Assembly: GCA_016124315.1 (NCBI GenBank)
Contig: WGNW01000017.1
Span: forward strand, 1-51,350
Source of the DNA: Alphaproteobacteria bacterium
Lineage (GTDB): Bacteria; Pseudomonadota; Alphaproteobacteria; SMXS01
Length of the DNA stretch: 51,350 nucleotides
Direction: 5' to 3'
The notes below the pieces were generated by a model, which worked only from the letters and a program-made list of their open reading frames with translations, searched no databases and had not been told where the DNA came from. This document shows, in pieces, positions 7,946-16,281 of this stretch; within the stretch, counting starts at the first letter, position 1, and the number at the start of each line of letters is the position of its first letter. The position numbers were made by a program, and so were the translations under genes.

Positions 7946-9223
7946 ATGCTGACGGAACAGCAGATCCAGGAGATCCGCCAACAGATCGACTTCGAGTTCA
8001 AGCGCAAGGGCGCGCCGGCGGGGTTCCCCAAATTCCCGGACCTGCCCGCCGGACGCTACAACGATCCCGAGTTCTTCGAGCTGGAGACCCAGCACTACTG
8101 GAGCAAGGTGTGGATGCTCGCCGCCCACCTGGACGAGATCCCGAAGCCGGGCGACTACAAGCTGTGGGACATGGCACGCCAGCCGGTGGTCATCGTCCAC
8201 GGCAAGGACGGCGAGGTGCGGGCGTTCTACAACACCTGCCGGCACCGCGGCGCGCCCGTCGTGACCGAGCAGTTCGGCAGCGCGCCGCACGGCCTGGCCT
8301 GCGGCTATCATGGCTGGACCTACGACCATGACGGCTCGCTGATGAGCATCCGCGACAAGCGCGACTTCATCGACTTCGACTTCGAGTGCCGCAGCCTCTA
8401 CCCGGTGCGCACCGAGCGCTACGGCAAGCTGATCTTCGTCAACTTCAACGAGGACGCGCCCTCGCTTCGGGACTATCTCGGCCCGATCTACGACGAGCTG
8501 AAGGAGTTCCAGTTCGAGAACCTGCGGCTGGTCGACCGCTATGTCTGGGACCTGCACTGCAACTGGAAGATCGCCATGGAAGCCAACATGGAAGTCTACC
8601 ACGTCAAGTCGATCCACCCGACCACGGCCGACCTCAGCCTCGACTACCGAGGCAACGTCAACACGCTGTACACGGGCGGCCATTCGCGGATGGTGGCGCC
8701 GGGCCGCGAGGGGCGGACCCGCTCGTCCTACGTCGCCCAGAACGCCCATCTGCCGCAGATCGACACGGTGGGCGAGATCGGCCGCACCTGCACCCAGTCC
8801 TACCACATCGAGCCCAACTGGGTGTCGCCGCTGGGGCCGATGCTGTTCCCGGTGCTCAACTTCTGGCCGGTCAGCCTGCGCGAGACCAAGTACGAGATCT
8901 GGTGGTTCGGGGCCGACTGGGGCGACGGCCCGGTGCCCGCCGAGTGGCGCCAGCAGATCGAGTGGTTCAACGTGGTGATCACCGAGGACACCCAGTTCGG
9001 CGACTGGATCCAGAAGTCGGTCGATTCCTACGCCTTCAAGGGCGTGCCGCTGTGCTACCAGGAGGCGCGCATCTATCACGCCCACCAGAACATGGATCAC
9101 GTGATCGGCGAGAACAAGATTCCGGCCCATCTGCGGGCGGACCCGGTGCTCACCGACCAGTGGATCCACCCCAACGACACCAACGAGCGGCTCCGCCAGC
9201 ACCAGTCCATGGCGGCGGAATAG
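7946..9223 (+). CDS. Rieske non-haem iron oxygenase, alpha subunit type
   Basis: This 425-residue protein has a Rieske [2Fe-2S] domain with CRHRGAP near residue 99 and CGYHGW near 119 (Cys-x-His and Cys-x2-His ligands). The C-terminal mononuclear-iron domain has NWKIAMEANMEVYHVKSIHP near 203-222, supplying the two His iron ligands. The bridging acid before Tyr-His is Glu rather than the Asp of naphthalene dioxygenase, a feature known in carnitine monooxygenase-type enzymes. AGGAGA precedes the ATG by eight bases. No beta subunit or reductase gene follows; a strong terminator does. It is probably co-regulated with the P450. The substrate is unknown. Confidence 0.92.
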   Translation: MLTEQQIQEIRQQIDFEFKRKGAPAGFPKFPDLPAGRYNDPEFFELETQHYWSKVWMLAAHLDEIPKPGDYKLWDMARQPVVIVHGKDGEVRAFYNTCRHRGAPVVTEQFGSAPHGLACGYHGWTYDHDGSLMSIRDKRDFIDFDFECRSLYPVRTERYGKLIFVNFNEDAPSLRDYLGPIYDELKEFQFENLRLVDRYVWDLHCNWKIAMEANMEVYHVKSIHPTTADLSLDYRGNVNTLYTGGHSRMVAPGREGRTRSSYVAQNAHLPQIDTVGEIGRTCTQSYHIEPNWVSPLGPMLFPVLNFWPVSLRETKYEIWWFGADWGDGPVPAEWRQQIEWFNVVITEDTQFGDWIQKSVDSYAFKGVPLCYQEARIYHAHQNMDHVIGENKIPAHLRADPVLTDQWIHPNDTNERLRQHQSMAAE

Positions 9224-9241
9224 CCCGGTTGCACGCGACGA

Positions 9242-9271
9242 GGGGCGGCGGCGCGGTCCGCCGCCCCTTTT
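9242..9271 (+). terminator. Rho-independent terminator after the Rieske gene
   Basis: A perfect 10-bp stem (GGGGCGGCGG with CCGCCGCCCC), a 6-nt loop and TTTT follow the Rieske stop codon by 18 bp. It closes the P450-Rieske transcription unit. Confidence 0.85.
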
Positions 9272-9361
9272 CGTTGTCCGGACGGGCTTGACCACCGGGC
9301 GCCGGCCCCCGACCATGGGGCCGAGCGGCGGCGTGGTGTCTGCCGCCGAGGGGAGACTCCG

Positions 9362-9901
9362 ATGAGCCTGGTCCGCTATCCGATCCAGCAATACGCCTAT
9401 GTGGTCGACGACATCGAGGCGGCGTGCATGCGCTGGGTCGATCTCGTGGGCGCCGGCCCGTTCAACCTGATGCCGCACCACAAGTCGAAGGACGTGGTCT
9501 ATCGCGGCAAGCCCTGCGACGTCGACGTCTCCTATGCGTTCGGCCAGGCGGGACCGGCCCACATCCAGCTCGTCGAGGTGCACAACGACGAGCCGTCCTG
9601 CTACGGCGACATGTACAAGCGGGGCGAACAGGGCTTCCACCACTTCGCCATCCTGGTGCCCGACATCGAGGAGGAGAAGCGCCGCTTCCAGGCGGCCGGC
9701 TGCGAGACGGTGACCGAGCTGTTCTCGGCCGCCCGGGTCGCCTACATGGACGCCCGCCACCTGTTCGGCTGCTTCGTCGAGCTCTACCAGGACAATCCCC
9801 AGGTGCGGGCCTCGTTCAAGGAATGGGAGGAGCAGCACAAGGCCTGGGACGGCAAGACCGACCCGATCCGGGTGCGCCACTGGACGCCGCCGGAAAGCTG
9901 A
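9362..9901 (+). CDS. VOC family (glyoxalase/methylmalonyl-CoA epimerase-like) protein
   Basis: This 179-residue protein has two beta-alpha-beta-beta-beta modules of the vicinal oxygen chelate fold. Possible metal ligands are in the segments QYAYVVDDIEAA (residue 9 on), HIQLVEVHND (near 63), HHFAILVPDIEEE (near 94) and CFVELYQDNP (near 139). The family includes epimerases, lyases and extradiol dioxygenases; the length and motifs are closest to the epimerase/glyoxalase-like group. The gene sits between a terminator and the CoA-transferase, so it probably has its own promoter and may act on a CoA-linked intermediate. The exact reaction cannot be read from the sequence. Confidence 0.8.
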   Translation: MSLVRYPIQQYAYVVDDIEAACMRWVDLVGAGPFNLMPHHKSKDVVYRGKPCDVDVSYAFGQAGPAHIQLVEVHNDEPSCYGDMYKRGEQGFHHFAILVPDIEEEKRRFQAAGCETVTELFSAARVAYMDARHLFGCFVELYQDNPQVRASFKEWEEQHKAWDGKTDPIRVRHWTPPES

Positions 9902-9974
9902 GCCGGCTTTCGCTTTCGTCCCCGGCCGCGGCGCGGCACTATCGGCGTCGAGCATGAGCGACAAGGGGACTTCC

Positions 9975-11207
9975 ATGACAGAGCAGAAGCGCGGCCCGCT
10001 GGACGGCATCCGGGTGATCGACATGTCGACGGTGGTGCTCGGGCCCTATGCGGGCCAGATCATGGGCGACCTGGGCGCCGACGTGATCCGCGTGGAATCG
10101 CCCCGGTCCGACATGACCCGCTGGGCCGGCAACTCGCCCCATCCGGGCTTCGGGCCGATCTTCATGAACTGCAACCGCAACAAGCGGTCGCTGTGCCTCA
10201 ACCTGAAGGCGGAGGGCGCCCGCGAGGCGCTGATGGCGCTGGTGAAGACCGCCGACGTGTTCCTGCACAACGTCCGGCTGGAGGCGATCGAGCGTCTCGG
10301 CTTCGGCTACGAGGCGGTGAAGGCGGCGAGGCCCGACATCGTCTACGTCCATGCGGTCGGCTTCGGCGGCGAGGGACCCTACGGAGGGCGGCCGGCCTAT
10401 GACGACCTGGTGCAGGCGGCCTCGGGTGCAGTCAGCCTCAACACCATGATCGATCCCGGCGAGGAGCCGCGCTACCTGCCCACCCTCGCCGCCGACAAGA
10501 CCACCGGGCTGCACGCCGCCTACGCCACGCTGGCCGCCCTGTTCCACCGCGAGCGCACCGGCGAGGGCCAGTTCGTGGAGGTGCCGATGCTGGAGAGCTT
10601 CACGTCGTTCCTGCTCATCGAGCACCTCAACGGCCACACCTGGGAGCCGCCGCTGGGCGAGTACGGCTATCACCGGGTGATCAACGTCCACCGCCGGCCC
10701 TACCGCACCAAGGACGGCTATGTCTGCATCATGCCGTATTCGCGCGAGCAGTGGCTGACGGTGTTCCGGCTGGGCGGCTTCAACCTGCCGGACGACGATC
10801 CTCGCTTCCGCTCCATGTCGGGCATCGCCGGCAACATCCGCGAGCTCTACCGCATGCTGTCCGAGGCGACGGCCAACCGCACCAGCGACGAGTGGATGGA
10901 GATGCTGACCGCCGCCGATGTGCCGGTGATGCGGGTCAACCGGATCGAGGACCTGAAGACCGAGGAGCATCTGGCGGGGGTGGATTTCTTCGAGCGGCGG
11001 CAGCATCCGCACGAGGGCGAATACCGGTCCATGCGCACGCCGGTGAAGTTCTCCGCGTCGCCCGCCTCGCTGCGCCGCGATCCGCCGGGCCTGGGCGAGC
11101 ACAACCGGGAACTGATGCGCGAGGCGGGCCTGGCCGAGGGCGACATCGAGGCGCTGGAGGTATCCGGTGCGCTCTACAGCCTGATGCCCGAGCCGCAGGA
11201 GCCTTAA
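9975..11207 (+). CDS. CaiB/BaiF family CoA-transferase
   Basis: This class III CoA-transferase moves CoA between acids through an aspartyl-CoA anhydride. The N-terminal GIRVIDMSTVVLGPYAGQ with LGADVIRVE is the family's CoA-binding region, and PAYDDLVQAASG (near residue 145) holds the catalytic Asp. ATG 9975 is preferred because AAGGGGA lies six bases upstream; ATG 9954 would add seven residues. Length (410) matches the family. It probably activates the carboxylic acid formed by the neighbouring oxygenases so that the acyl-CoA dehydrogenases can act, but this pathway role is inference from the neighbourhood. Confidence 0.9.
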   Translation: MTEQKRGPLDGIRVIDMSTVVLGPYAGQIMGDLGADVIRVESPRSDMTRWAGNSPHPGFGPIFMNCNRNKRSLCLNLKAEGAREALMALVKTADVFLHNVRLEAIERLGFGYEAVKAARPDIVYVHAVGFGGEGPYGGRPAYDDLVQAASGAVSLNTMIDPGEEPRYLPTLAADKTTGLHAAYATLAALFHRERTGEGQFVEVPMLESFTSFLLIEHLNGHTWEPPLGEYGYHRVINVHRRPYRTKDGYVCIMPYSREQWLTVFRLGGFNLPDDDPRFRSMSGIAGNIRELYRMLSEATANRTSDEWMEMLTAADVPVMRVNRIEDLKTEEHLAGVDFFERRQHPHEGEYRSMRTPVKFSASPASLRRDPPGLGEHNRELMREAGLAEGDIEALEVSGALYSLMPEPQEP

Positions 11208-11267
11208 CCGGCAGGCCTGGCGGTGCTAGGCTGGCGGCGGGCCGTACCGGCTCCGGGAGGACGAATC

Positions 11268-11759
11268 GTGACCCAACTGCCGAAATCCATGCCTGCGGAC
11301 GGCATGTCCGCCTATGCGTATTTCCTGACCGTCGAGCGGCCGAGCATCGACGACCTGACGGGCATGATGTTCCTGGAGGCAAGCGGCGAGGCGCTGTACG
11401 AGGGCCTGGCCGGCGCGGCCGGTCCCCAGGAGGCCAAGGACATCCTGCTGAAGAACGGCCGCGAGGAGCGGGCGCACGCGCACCGGCTGCGGCGCGTCCT
11501 GCGCCGGCTGACGGGCAAGCCGGTCGAGGTGCCGTCGCCCGACGAGAACCCGTACCACAACGCCCTCGGCTTCGACTCCCTCACCCGCGAGGTGCTCGAC
11601 GGGCTGATCGGCGCCGAGTTCGACGGCGACAGGCTCTACAACGTCTGGGCGGATTCCCTGGATGATCCCGAGGCGGCCAAGCTGCTGCGGCTCAACGGAC
11701 GGGAAGAGCGCCGGCACGGGCTGCGCCTGCGCAAGGTGATGGACATTCTGGGCGCCTGA
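11268..11759 (+). CDS. Ferritin-like (rubrerythrin-type) di-iron protein
   Basis: The start is taken as GTG 11268 with GGGAGGA seven bases before it; the frame is open to 11223. The 163-residue protein has a visible internal duplication: MFLEASGEALYEGLA with NGREERAHAHRLRRVL in the first half, and GLIGAEFDGDRLYNVWADSL with NGREERRHGLRLRKVM in the second. Each half supplies a Glu and an ExxH pair, a complete di-iron ligand set for a four-helix bundle. Such proteins act in peroxide reduction, iron handling or oxidation of organic substrates. It lies between the CoA-transferase and an EthD protein, so a part in the catabolic pathway is possible but unproved. Confidence 0.75.
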   Translation: MTQLPKSMPADGMSAYAYFLTVERPSIDDLTGMMFLEASGEALYEGLAGAAGPQEAKDILLKNGREERAHAHRLRRVLRRLTGKPVEVPSPDENPYHNALGFDSLTREVLDGLIGAEFDGDRLYNVWADSLDDPEAAKLLRLNGREERRHGLRLRKVMDILGA

Positions 11760-11765
11760 GCGGCG

Positions 11766-12443
11766 TCAGGCGTCCCACACCACCCGGTTCTCGTCGACGA
11801 ACATGGCGGTGGTGGCATCCATGTCGATGAACTTGTCGAGCTGGACGCCGTTGGCGGGAATGCCCGCGTCCTTGCGCCAGCTTGCCTCGTCGGCCCACCA
11901 GATCTCCTCGACGCCGTCATAGAGCGGCTCGGCGTCCTCGTAGGCTTCGGGCACCGCCGGCGAGCGGACCCAGCGCAGCGCGTGGGCGCCGCCCACCAGC
12001 AGCGGCGTCTCGCGGTTCAGCCAGAAGTCGAGGAACGCCTGGCGCGACATGGGCTGGCGGCGCTTGAGGAAGAACAGCGCCTTGGTCAGCTTGGCGTCCC
12101 TGGCGATCTCCGGCCCTTCCAGCGCCACCTTCTCGTAGACCAGCACGCCGTCGGAGCGCACCCGCATGAAGGCCGGCTCGTCGATGAAGGCGCCGGTCAT
12201 GTATTCGGGCATGGTGGTGAGACGGTGCGCCGCCGCCAGGTCCTCCAGCCACACTTCCGGGCAGCCGTCGGACGGCGGATCGAAGTCCGGATAGGGCTTG
12301 GGCGAGCGGTGGTTCTGCACGTAGCGGCGCATCACCGGCACCAGCTTGACCGCATGGTCCGCGTGCGGTCCGCGCCAATGGGCGTGGAACTGGTCCTGGC
12401 TGATGTCGTCGCGTTTGTGCAGCATGCCGAATGTCTTGATCAT
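11766..12443 (-). CDS. EthD domain protein (tandem dimeric alpha-beta barrel)
   Basis: The start ATG 12443 is preceded by GAGGGAAG and yields 225 residues; the frame upstream to 12551 lacks a ribosome site. The N-terminal half carries MLHKRDDISQDQFHAHWRGP with HADHAVKLVP, the EthD signature. The second half repeats it loosely: FFLKRRQPMSRQAFLDFWLN with ETPLLV. EthD-like proteins accompany P450 or oxygenase degradation clusters and some act as isomerases or cyclases; their function is generally poorly known. It is divergent from the symporter gene, and convergent with the ferritin-like gene with six bases between stops. Confidence 0.75.
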   Translation of the reverse strand: MIKTFGMLHKRDDISQDQFHAHWRGPHADHAVKLVPVMRRYVQNHRSPKPYPDFDPPSDGCPEVWLEDLAAAHRLTTMPEYMTGAFIDEPAFMRVRSDGVLVYEKVALEGPEIARDAKLTKALFFLKRRQPMSRQAFLDFWLNRETPLLVGGAHALRWVRSPAVPEAYEDAEPLYDGVEEIWWADEASWRKDAGIPANGVQLDKFIDMDATTAMFVDENRVVWDA

Positions 12444-12461
12444 GGTCTTCCCTCGTTTTCG

Positions 12462-12482
12462 CGCCGCGTCCCAAGCGCGGCG
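12462..12482. promoter_or_regulatory. 7+7 bp inverted repeat in EthD leader
   Basis: CGCCGCG and CGCGGCG are separated by 7 bp, just upstream of the EthD start and downstream of a possible minus-strand promoter (-35 TTGCGC 12525-12520, 16 bp, -10 TACAGT 12503-12498). It may be a repressor site or a leader hairpin. Confidence 0.3.
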
Positions 12483-12593
12483 TTGCCGTGTCTGCGGACT
12501 GTAACAGGCCGGGCGGACCGCGCAACGCGTCAGCGCGATTCCCTTTGGCACGGGCCGCGCCAGACGGCAGAGTAGCCGCAGGAGAGGGCCGAG

Positions 12594-13970
12594 ATGTCAC
12601 AACGAGGGGGAGGTGCCAGCGGGGAGCCGCGGCTTAGCCGCAGGTCCATCTTCTTCTATGGCCTGGCCGATCTGCCGGTCATGATGGCGGTCACGCCGCT
12701 CATCGTCTTCCTGCCCAACTACTACACCAGCGACCTGAAACTCGACCTGGCGGCGGTGGCCAACGTGATCCTCGTCACGCGCCTCCTCGATCTGCTCATC
12801 GATCCGCTGATCGGACGGCTGAGCGACATGACCCGGTCCCGCTGGGGGCGGCGGCGCCCCTGGGTGCTGGCCTCGGCGCCGATCCTGACCCTGTGCTTCT
12901 ACCGGCTGTTCGTGCCGCCGGCCGATGCCGGCCTCTGGTACCTGGCGGGCTGGATGATGGCGATGTGGATCGGCTGGTCCATGCTGCTCATTCCCTACTA
13001 CGCCTGGGCGGCCGAGCTCACCCCGAACTATCACGAGCGCTCGGTGGTCACCGGCTGGCGCTCCATGGTGGGTGTGATCGGACAGCTGCTCGCCCAGGTG
13101 CTGCCCGCCGTCGCGCTGGCCGGGTTCGGCTACGGCGGCACGGGCGAGACCATGCGGATGGTGGGTTACATGCTGCTGGCGCTGGTGCCGCTGTGCGTGC
13201 TGCTCACGGTGACGCAGGTCGGCGAGCGGCGGCACTTCGTCCGCTCCGTCCTCCCGGTCGGCCGAGGCCTCAGGCTGATGTGGACCAACGGGCCGTTCGT
13301 CAGGCTGGTGCTGGCCTTCCTGCTCAGCTTCATGGCGCTGGGCCTGGTGAGCACGCTGTTCCTCTATTACGTCCGCCAGGTGGTGCAGGAGCCGAAGGCC
13401 GGCATCTACATGCTCACCGTGGTCTATGTCTGCAACCTGCTGGGGGTGCCCCTCTGGGTCTGGCTGTCGCGGCGGATCGGCAAGCACCGGGCCTGGATCG
13501 CCAGCTTCGTGCTGATCAGCGTGGCGCTGCCGTTCTACATGCTGCTGGGGCCCGGCGACTTCTGGTGGATGGTGCCCGTGTCGATCGCCGCCGGCACCGC
13601 GGCGGGGGCGTTCGCGGCACTGCCCAACTCCATGAAGGCCGACGTCATCGACTACGACGCGCTGCGCAGCGGCGAGGACCGCGCCGCCATCTACTTCTCG
13701 GTCTGGTCGGTGGTCCAGAAGGCGTCCGTCTCGCTGTCCAGTTGGCTGGCGCTGATGGGGCTCGCCTGGGTCGGCCTCGACCCGAAGGTGACGACCAACG
13801 GCCCCGACGAGATCCTGGGCCTCAAGCTGATGATTTCGTTCGGGCCGTCCGCCCTGTTCCTGGCCGCGGCGGTCATCGCCTGGCGCTACCCGATCACCGA
13901 GGCGGCCCAGGCGGAGATGCGCGCCGAACTGGACCGGCGCCGCGCCGTGTCCCCGTCCCTGGCCGAGTAG
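12594..13970 (+). CDS. GPH-family (MFS) cation symporter
   Basis: This 458-residue integral membrane protein has about twelve hydrophobic segments. The segment LIDPLIGRLSDMTRSRWGRR with RPWVLASAPIL (residues 64-95) matches the glycoside-pentoside-hexuronide:cation symporter signature, in which the acidic residues and the RWGRRRPW loop are conserved. Members take up sugars, glucuronides or other organic solutes with H+ or Na+. The location in the catabolic cluster suggests it imports the pathway's substrate, possibly a glycosylated or acidic compound. It is divergent from the EthD gene. The start at 12594 follows GGAGAGGGCCGAG. Confidence 0.88.
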   Translation: MSQRGGGASGEPRLSRRSIFFYGLADLPVMMAVTPLIVFLPNYYTSDLKLDLAAVANVILVTRLLDLLIDPLIGRLSDMTRSRWGRRRPWVLASAPILTLCFYRLFVPPADAGLWYLAGWMMAMWIGWSMLLIPYYAWAAELTPNYHERSVVTGWRSMVGVIGQLLAQVLPAVALAGFGYGGTGETMRMVGYMLLALVPLCVLLTVTQVGERRHFVRSVLPVGRGLRLMWTNGPFVRLVLAFLLSFMALGLVSTLFLYYVRQVVQEPKAGIYMLTVVYVCNLLGVPLWVWLSRRIGKHRAWIASFVLISVALPFYMLLGPGDFWWMVPVSIAAGTAAGAFAALPNSMKADVIDYDALRSGEDRAAIYFSVWSVVQKASVSLSSWLALMGLAWVGLDPKVTTNGPDEILGLKLMISFGPSALFLAAAVIAWRYPITEAAQAEMRAELDRRRAVSPSLAE

Positions 13971-13997
13971 CGTGGCGGCGGGCCGCCCGGATCGTCT

Positions 13998-14774
13998 TCA
14001 GGGGACGATGCCTTCCATGGCGGTCACCGTGTTGTCGATGATCATCTCGGCGCCGTTGGTGTATTTGGATTCGTCCGAGGCCAGGTAGACCACCATCCAG
14101 GCGATGTCGTCGGGCTCGCCCGGCCGGGTGCCGCGCACCGGCGCGGTGTTGCGCGGGTCCTGCGCCACGGCGTCGGCCACCTGCTGGCCCACCGCCTGGG
14201 TCATCGGCGTGACGATGCCGCCGGGATGGATGGAGTTGACCCGGATCTTGTCACCCTTCTTGGCGCAGTGCACGGCGGCCGCCTTGCTCATCAGCCGCAC
14301 GGCGCCCTTGGCCGCCGCGTAGGCGAACACGTAGGGCACGCCGACGATGCCGGCGATGGACGACATGTTGATGATCGAGCAGGGCTCGCCGCTCTCGCGC
14401 ATCAGCGGGATGGCGTGCTTCATGCCGAAGAAGGTGGCGTCGCTGCTCACCGCGTTGACCTTGCGCCACTGCTCCTCGGTGCAGGTCTCCACGTTGGCGG
14501 GGATGACGATGCCGGCATTGTTCACCAGCACGTTGAGCTTGCCGTATGTCTCCTTCACATGGGCGATGAAGTCGATCCAGGCCGCCTCGGTGGTCACGTC
14601 CAGGTGGACGTAGTCGGCGCCGATCTCCTGGGCGAGCGCCTTGCCCTTGTCGTCGGCGATGTCGGCGATGATCACCGTGCCGCCTTCCCGGGCGAGCAGC
14701 CGCGCGTCGGCCTCGCCCAGCCCCATCGCGCCGCCGGTGACGACGCACACCTTGCCCGCTACGCGCCCGCTCAC
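13998..14774 (-). CDS. Short-chain dehydrogenase/reductase (SDR)
   Basis: This 258-residue classical SDR starts at GTG 14774, one base after the upstream VOC stop. Near the N-terminus TGGAMGLGEADARLLA is the TGxxxGxG nucleotide site, with Asp in IIADIADD favouring NAD. NNAG (near residue 86), the catalytic Ser in NMSSIAGIVG and Tyr-x3-Lys in YAAAK complete the active site. It oxidises a hydroxyl or reduces a keto group. It is the last gene of a minus-strand operon (hydrolase, phosphatase-like, SMP-30, VOC, SDR). The operon ends against the symporter gene, with a small GC hairpin at 13975-13988 and no T-tract. Confidence 0.92.
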   Translation of the reverse strand: MSGRVAGKVCVVTGGAMGLGEADARLLAREGGTVIIADIADDKGKALAQEIGADYVHLDVTTEAAWIDFIAHVKETYGKLNVLVNNAGIVIPANVETCTEEQWRKVNAVSSDATFFGMKHAIPLMRESGEPCSIINMSSIAGIVGVPYVFAYAAAKGAVRLMSKAAAVHCAKKGDKIRVNSIHPGGIVTPMTQAVGQQVADAVAQDPRNTAPVRGTRPGEPDDIAWMVVYLASDESKYTNGAEMIIDNTVTAMEGIVP

Positions 14775-14775
14775 G

Positions 14776-15324
14776 TCAGCGCTCCGCGCCGGGATCGCGC
14801 GGATCCCACAGCCGGCTGTCGTAGTCCTTCTCGTAACCCTTGCCGCGCGGGTAGCTGATCAGTTCCATCTGGAAGTCCCATGGGGTGAGGAAATAGCACG
14901 AGCGGGCGCCGGCCTCGGGGCCGCTGTCGATCTCGGGGCCCGGATCGCCGCCCTTCATGACGCGCACGCCGTGCGCCTTCAGGTGCTCGACCGCCGCGTC
15001 CATGTCGTCGACGTAGATGGCGATGTGGTGGCCGCCCCAGTCGGTGTTGCGGGGCATCTTCTGCCGCTGGTCGGGCGAGGCGTACTCGAACAGCTCGATG
15101 TTCAGGCCGTAGCCGCCGCAGAGCTGCTGCACCCGCCTGATCTCGGCATCGGGGTGGACGTTGAGCGTGCTCTCCATCCAGTCGCCCTTGTAGGGGCCGT
15201 GGCGATAGAAGGGCTCGAAGCCCATCACGTTGACGAAGAAGTCGTAGGCCTGGTCGAAGTCCGGCACGGTGATGCCGATATGCTCGACGCCGCGCAGCCC
15301 TGGCATTCCCTTGCGTTCAGTCAT
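14776..15324 (-). CDS. VOC family protein
   Basis: This 182-residue glyoxalase-fold protein starts GVEHIGITVPDFDQAYDFF and has HHIAIYVDDMDAAVEHL at about 94 and CYFLTPWDFQMELISYPRG near 146, the usual His/Glu metal positions of the two modules. Its gene lies three bases after the SMP-30 stop and one base before the SDR start, so it is translated in an operon. It differs in sequence from the VOC protein at 9362. Likely roles are lyase, epimerase or ring-cleaving enzyme; the sequence does not decide. Confidence 0.82.
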   Translation of the reverse strand: MTERKGMPGLRGVEHIGITVPDFDQAYDFFVNVMGFEPFYRHGPYKGDWMESTLNVHPDAEIRRVQQLCGGYGLNIELFEYASPDQRQKMPRNTDWGGHHIAIYVDDMDAAVEHLKAHGVRVMKGGDPGPEIDSGPEAGARSCYFLTPWDFQMELISYPRGKGYEKDYDSRLWDPRDPGAER

Positions 15325-15327
15325 GTC

Positions 15328-16209
15328 TCATCCCTTGAAGCGTGGTTCGGGCAGGCCCCTGGCGCCGTGCCCGGTGATCCTCAGCAGCGCGCCGTCCATG
15401 GGGCCGTAGGAGGGGCGCAGGCGGCCCGCCGACAGCGACGTCACGTAGAGTTCGTCCAGATCGGGGCCACCGAACATCACGCTGGTGGGCAGCTGGACGG
15501 GCATGTCGATGGTCTGCATCAGCCTGCCGTCCGGGTCGAACCGGCCGATCTTGCTGGCGAACACCAGCGCGGTCCACAGTGTCCCGTCGGCGTCCACGGT
15601 GGCGCCGTCGCTGCCGCCGCCATACTCGGTGCCCAGGTCGATGTGCACCCGGCGGTTCGCCGCCTCGCCGGTCGCCGGGTCGTAGTCGTAGGCGTAGATC
15701 GCCGCAGCGTCGGTGTCGGCGAAATAGAGCGTGCGCCCGTCGGGGCTGAAGCACGGTCCGTTGGACAGGGCGATGTCCGGGTCGAGGGTGCGCGTGCTCA
15801 GGTCCGGATCGAGCCGGTGCAACGCGGCAACCCGCGGCCGGCGCGGTTCGCCGAGCATGATGGTGCCGGCGAGGAAGCGGCCCTGCCGGTCCACCTTGCC
15901 GTCGTTGAAACGGGTGCGGGGCTTGTCGGCCTCCGGGTCGACGACCGGCGCGCAGCCGCCGTTCTCCAGGTCCAGGAAGTGGAAGCCGGTCTCCATCGCC
16001 ACCACCGCGCCGCCGCCTTCGCGCAGCGCCATGGAGCCGATCTGCTCCGGCACGCCCCAGTTGCGCAGCTCGCCGGTGGCGTGGTCCATGCGGTGGACGA
16101 CGCGGGCAAACGAATCCACCCAGTACAGCGCCTGTTCCGCCTCGTCCCACACCGGACCCTCGCCAAGGATGTCCTTGGTCGTGCCGACACGCTCGATGGT
16201 GATGGCCAT
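15328..16209 (-). CDS. SMP-30/gluconolactonase/LRE family protein
   Basis: This is a six-bladed beta-propeller metal-dependent lactonase-like protein of 293 residues. ATG 16209 is preferred to 16227 because GGGGAGAGAG precedes it. Family metal and substrate positions are visible: EGPVWDE near residue 15, RFNDGKVDRQGRF near 100, LSNGPCFSPDGRTLYFADT near 145 and GSDGATVDADGTLW near 196. It probably opens a lactone formed by the operon's dehydrogenase or by sugar oxidation. Together with SDR, VOC and hydrolase genes this looks like an oxidative side pathway for a hydroxylated or sugar-acid substrate. Confidence 0.88.
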   Translation of the reverse strand: MAITIERVGTTKDILGEGPVWDEAEQALYWVDSFARVVHRMDHATGELRNWGVPEQIGSMALREGGGAVVAMETGFHFLDLENGGCAPVVDPEADKPRTRFNDGKVDRQGRFLAGTIMLGEPRRPRVAALHRLDPDLSTRTLDPDIALSNGPCFSPDGRTLYFADTDAAAIYAYDYDPATGEAANRRVHIDLGTEYGGGSDGATVDADGTLWTALVFASKIGRFDPDGRLMQTIDMPVQLPTSVMFGGPDLDELYVTSLSAGRLRPSYGPMDGALLRITGHGARGLPEPRFKG

Positions 16210-16281
16210 GACTCTCTCCCCGATCACCGCATCAAACAGGCTGCCGAGGCGGATTGCAATGGGAGAGCCGTGCGGCGGCGT

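Noticed and set aside
7931..10024. 697-residue minus-strand open frame across the Rieske and VOC genes
   Set aside because: It crosses a strong plus-strand terminator and gene boundaries and has no recognisable domain; it mirrors the real plus-strand genes.
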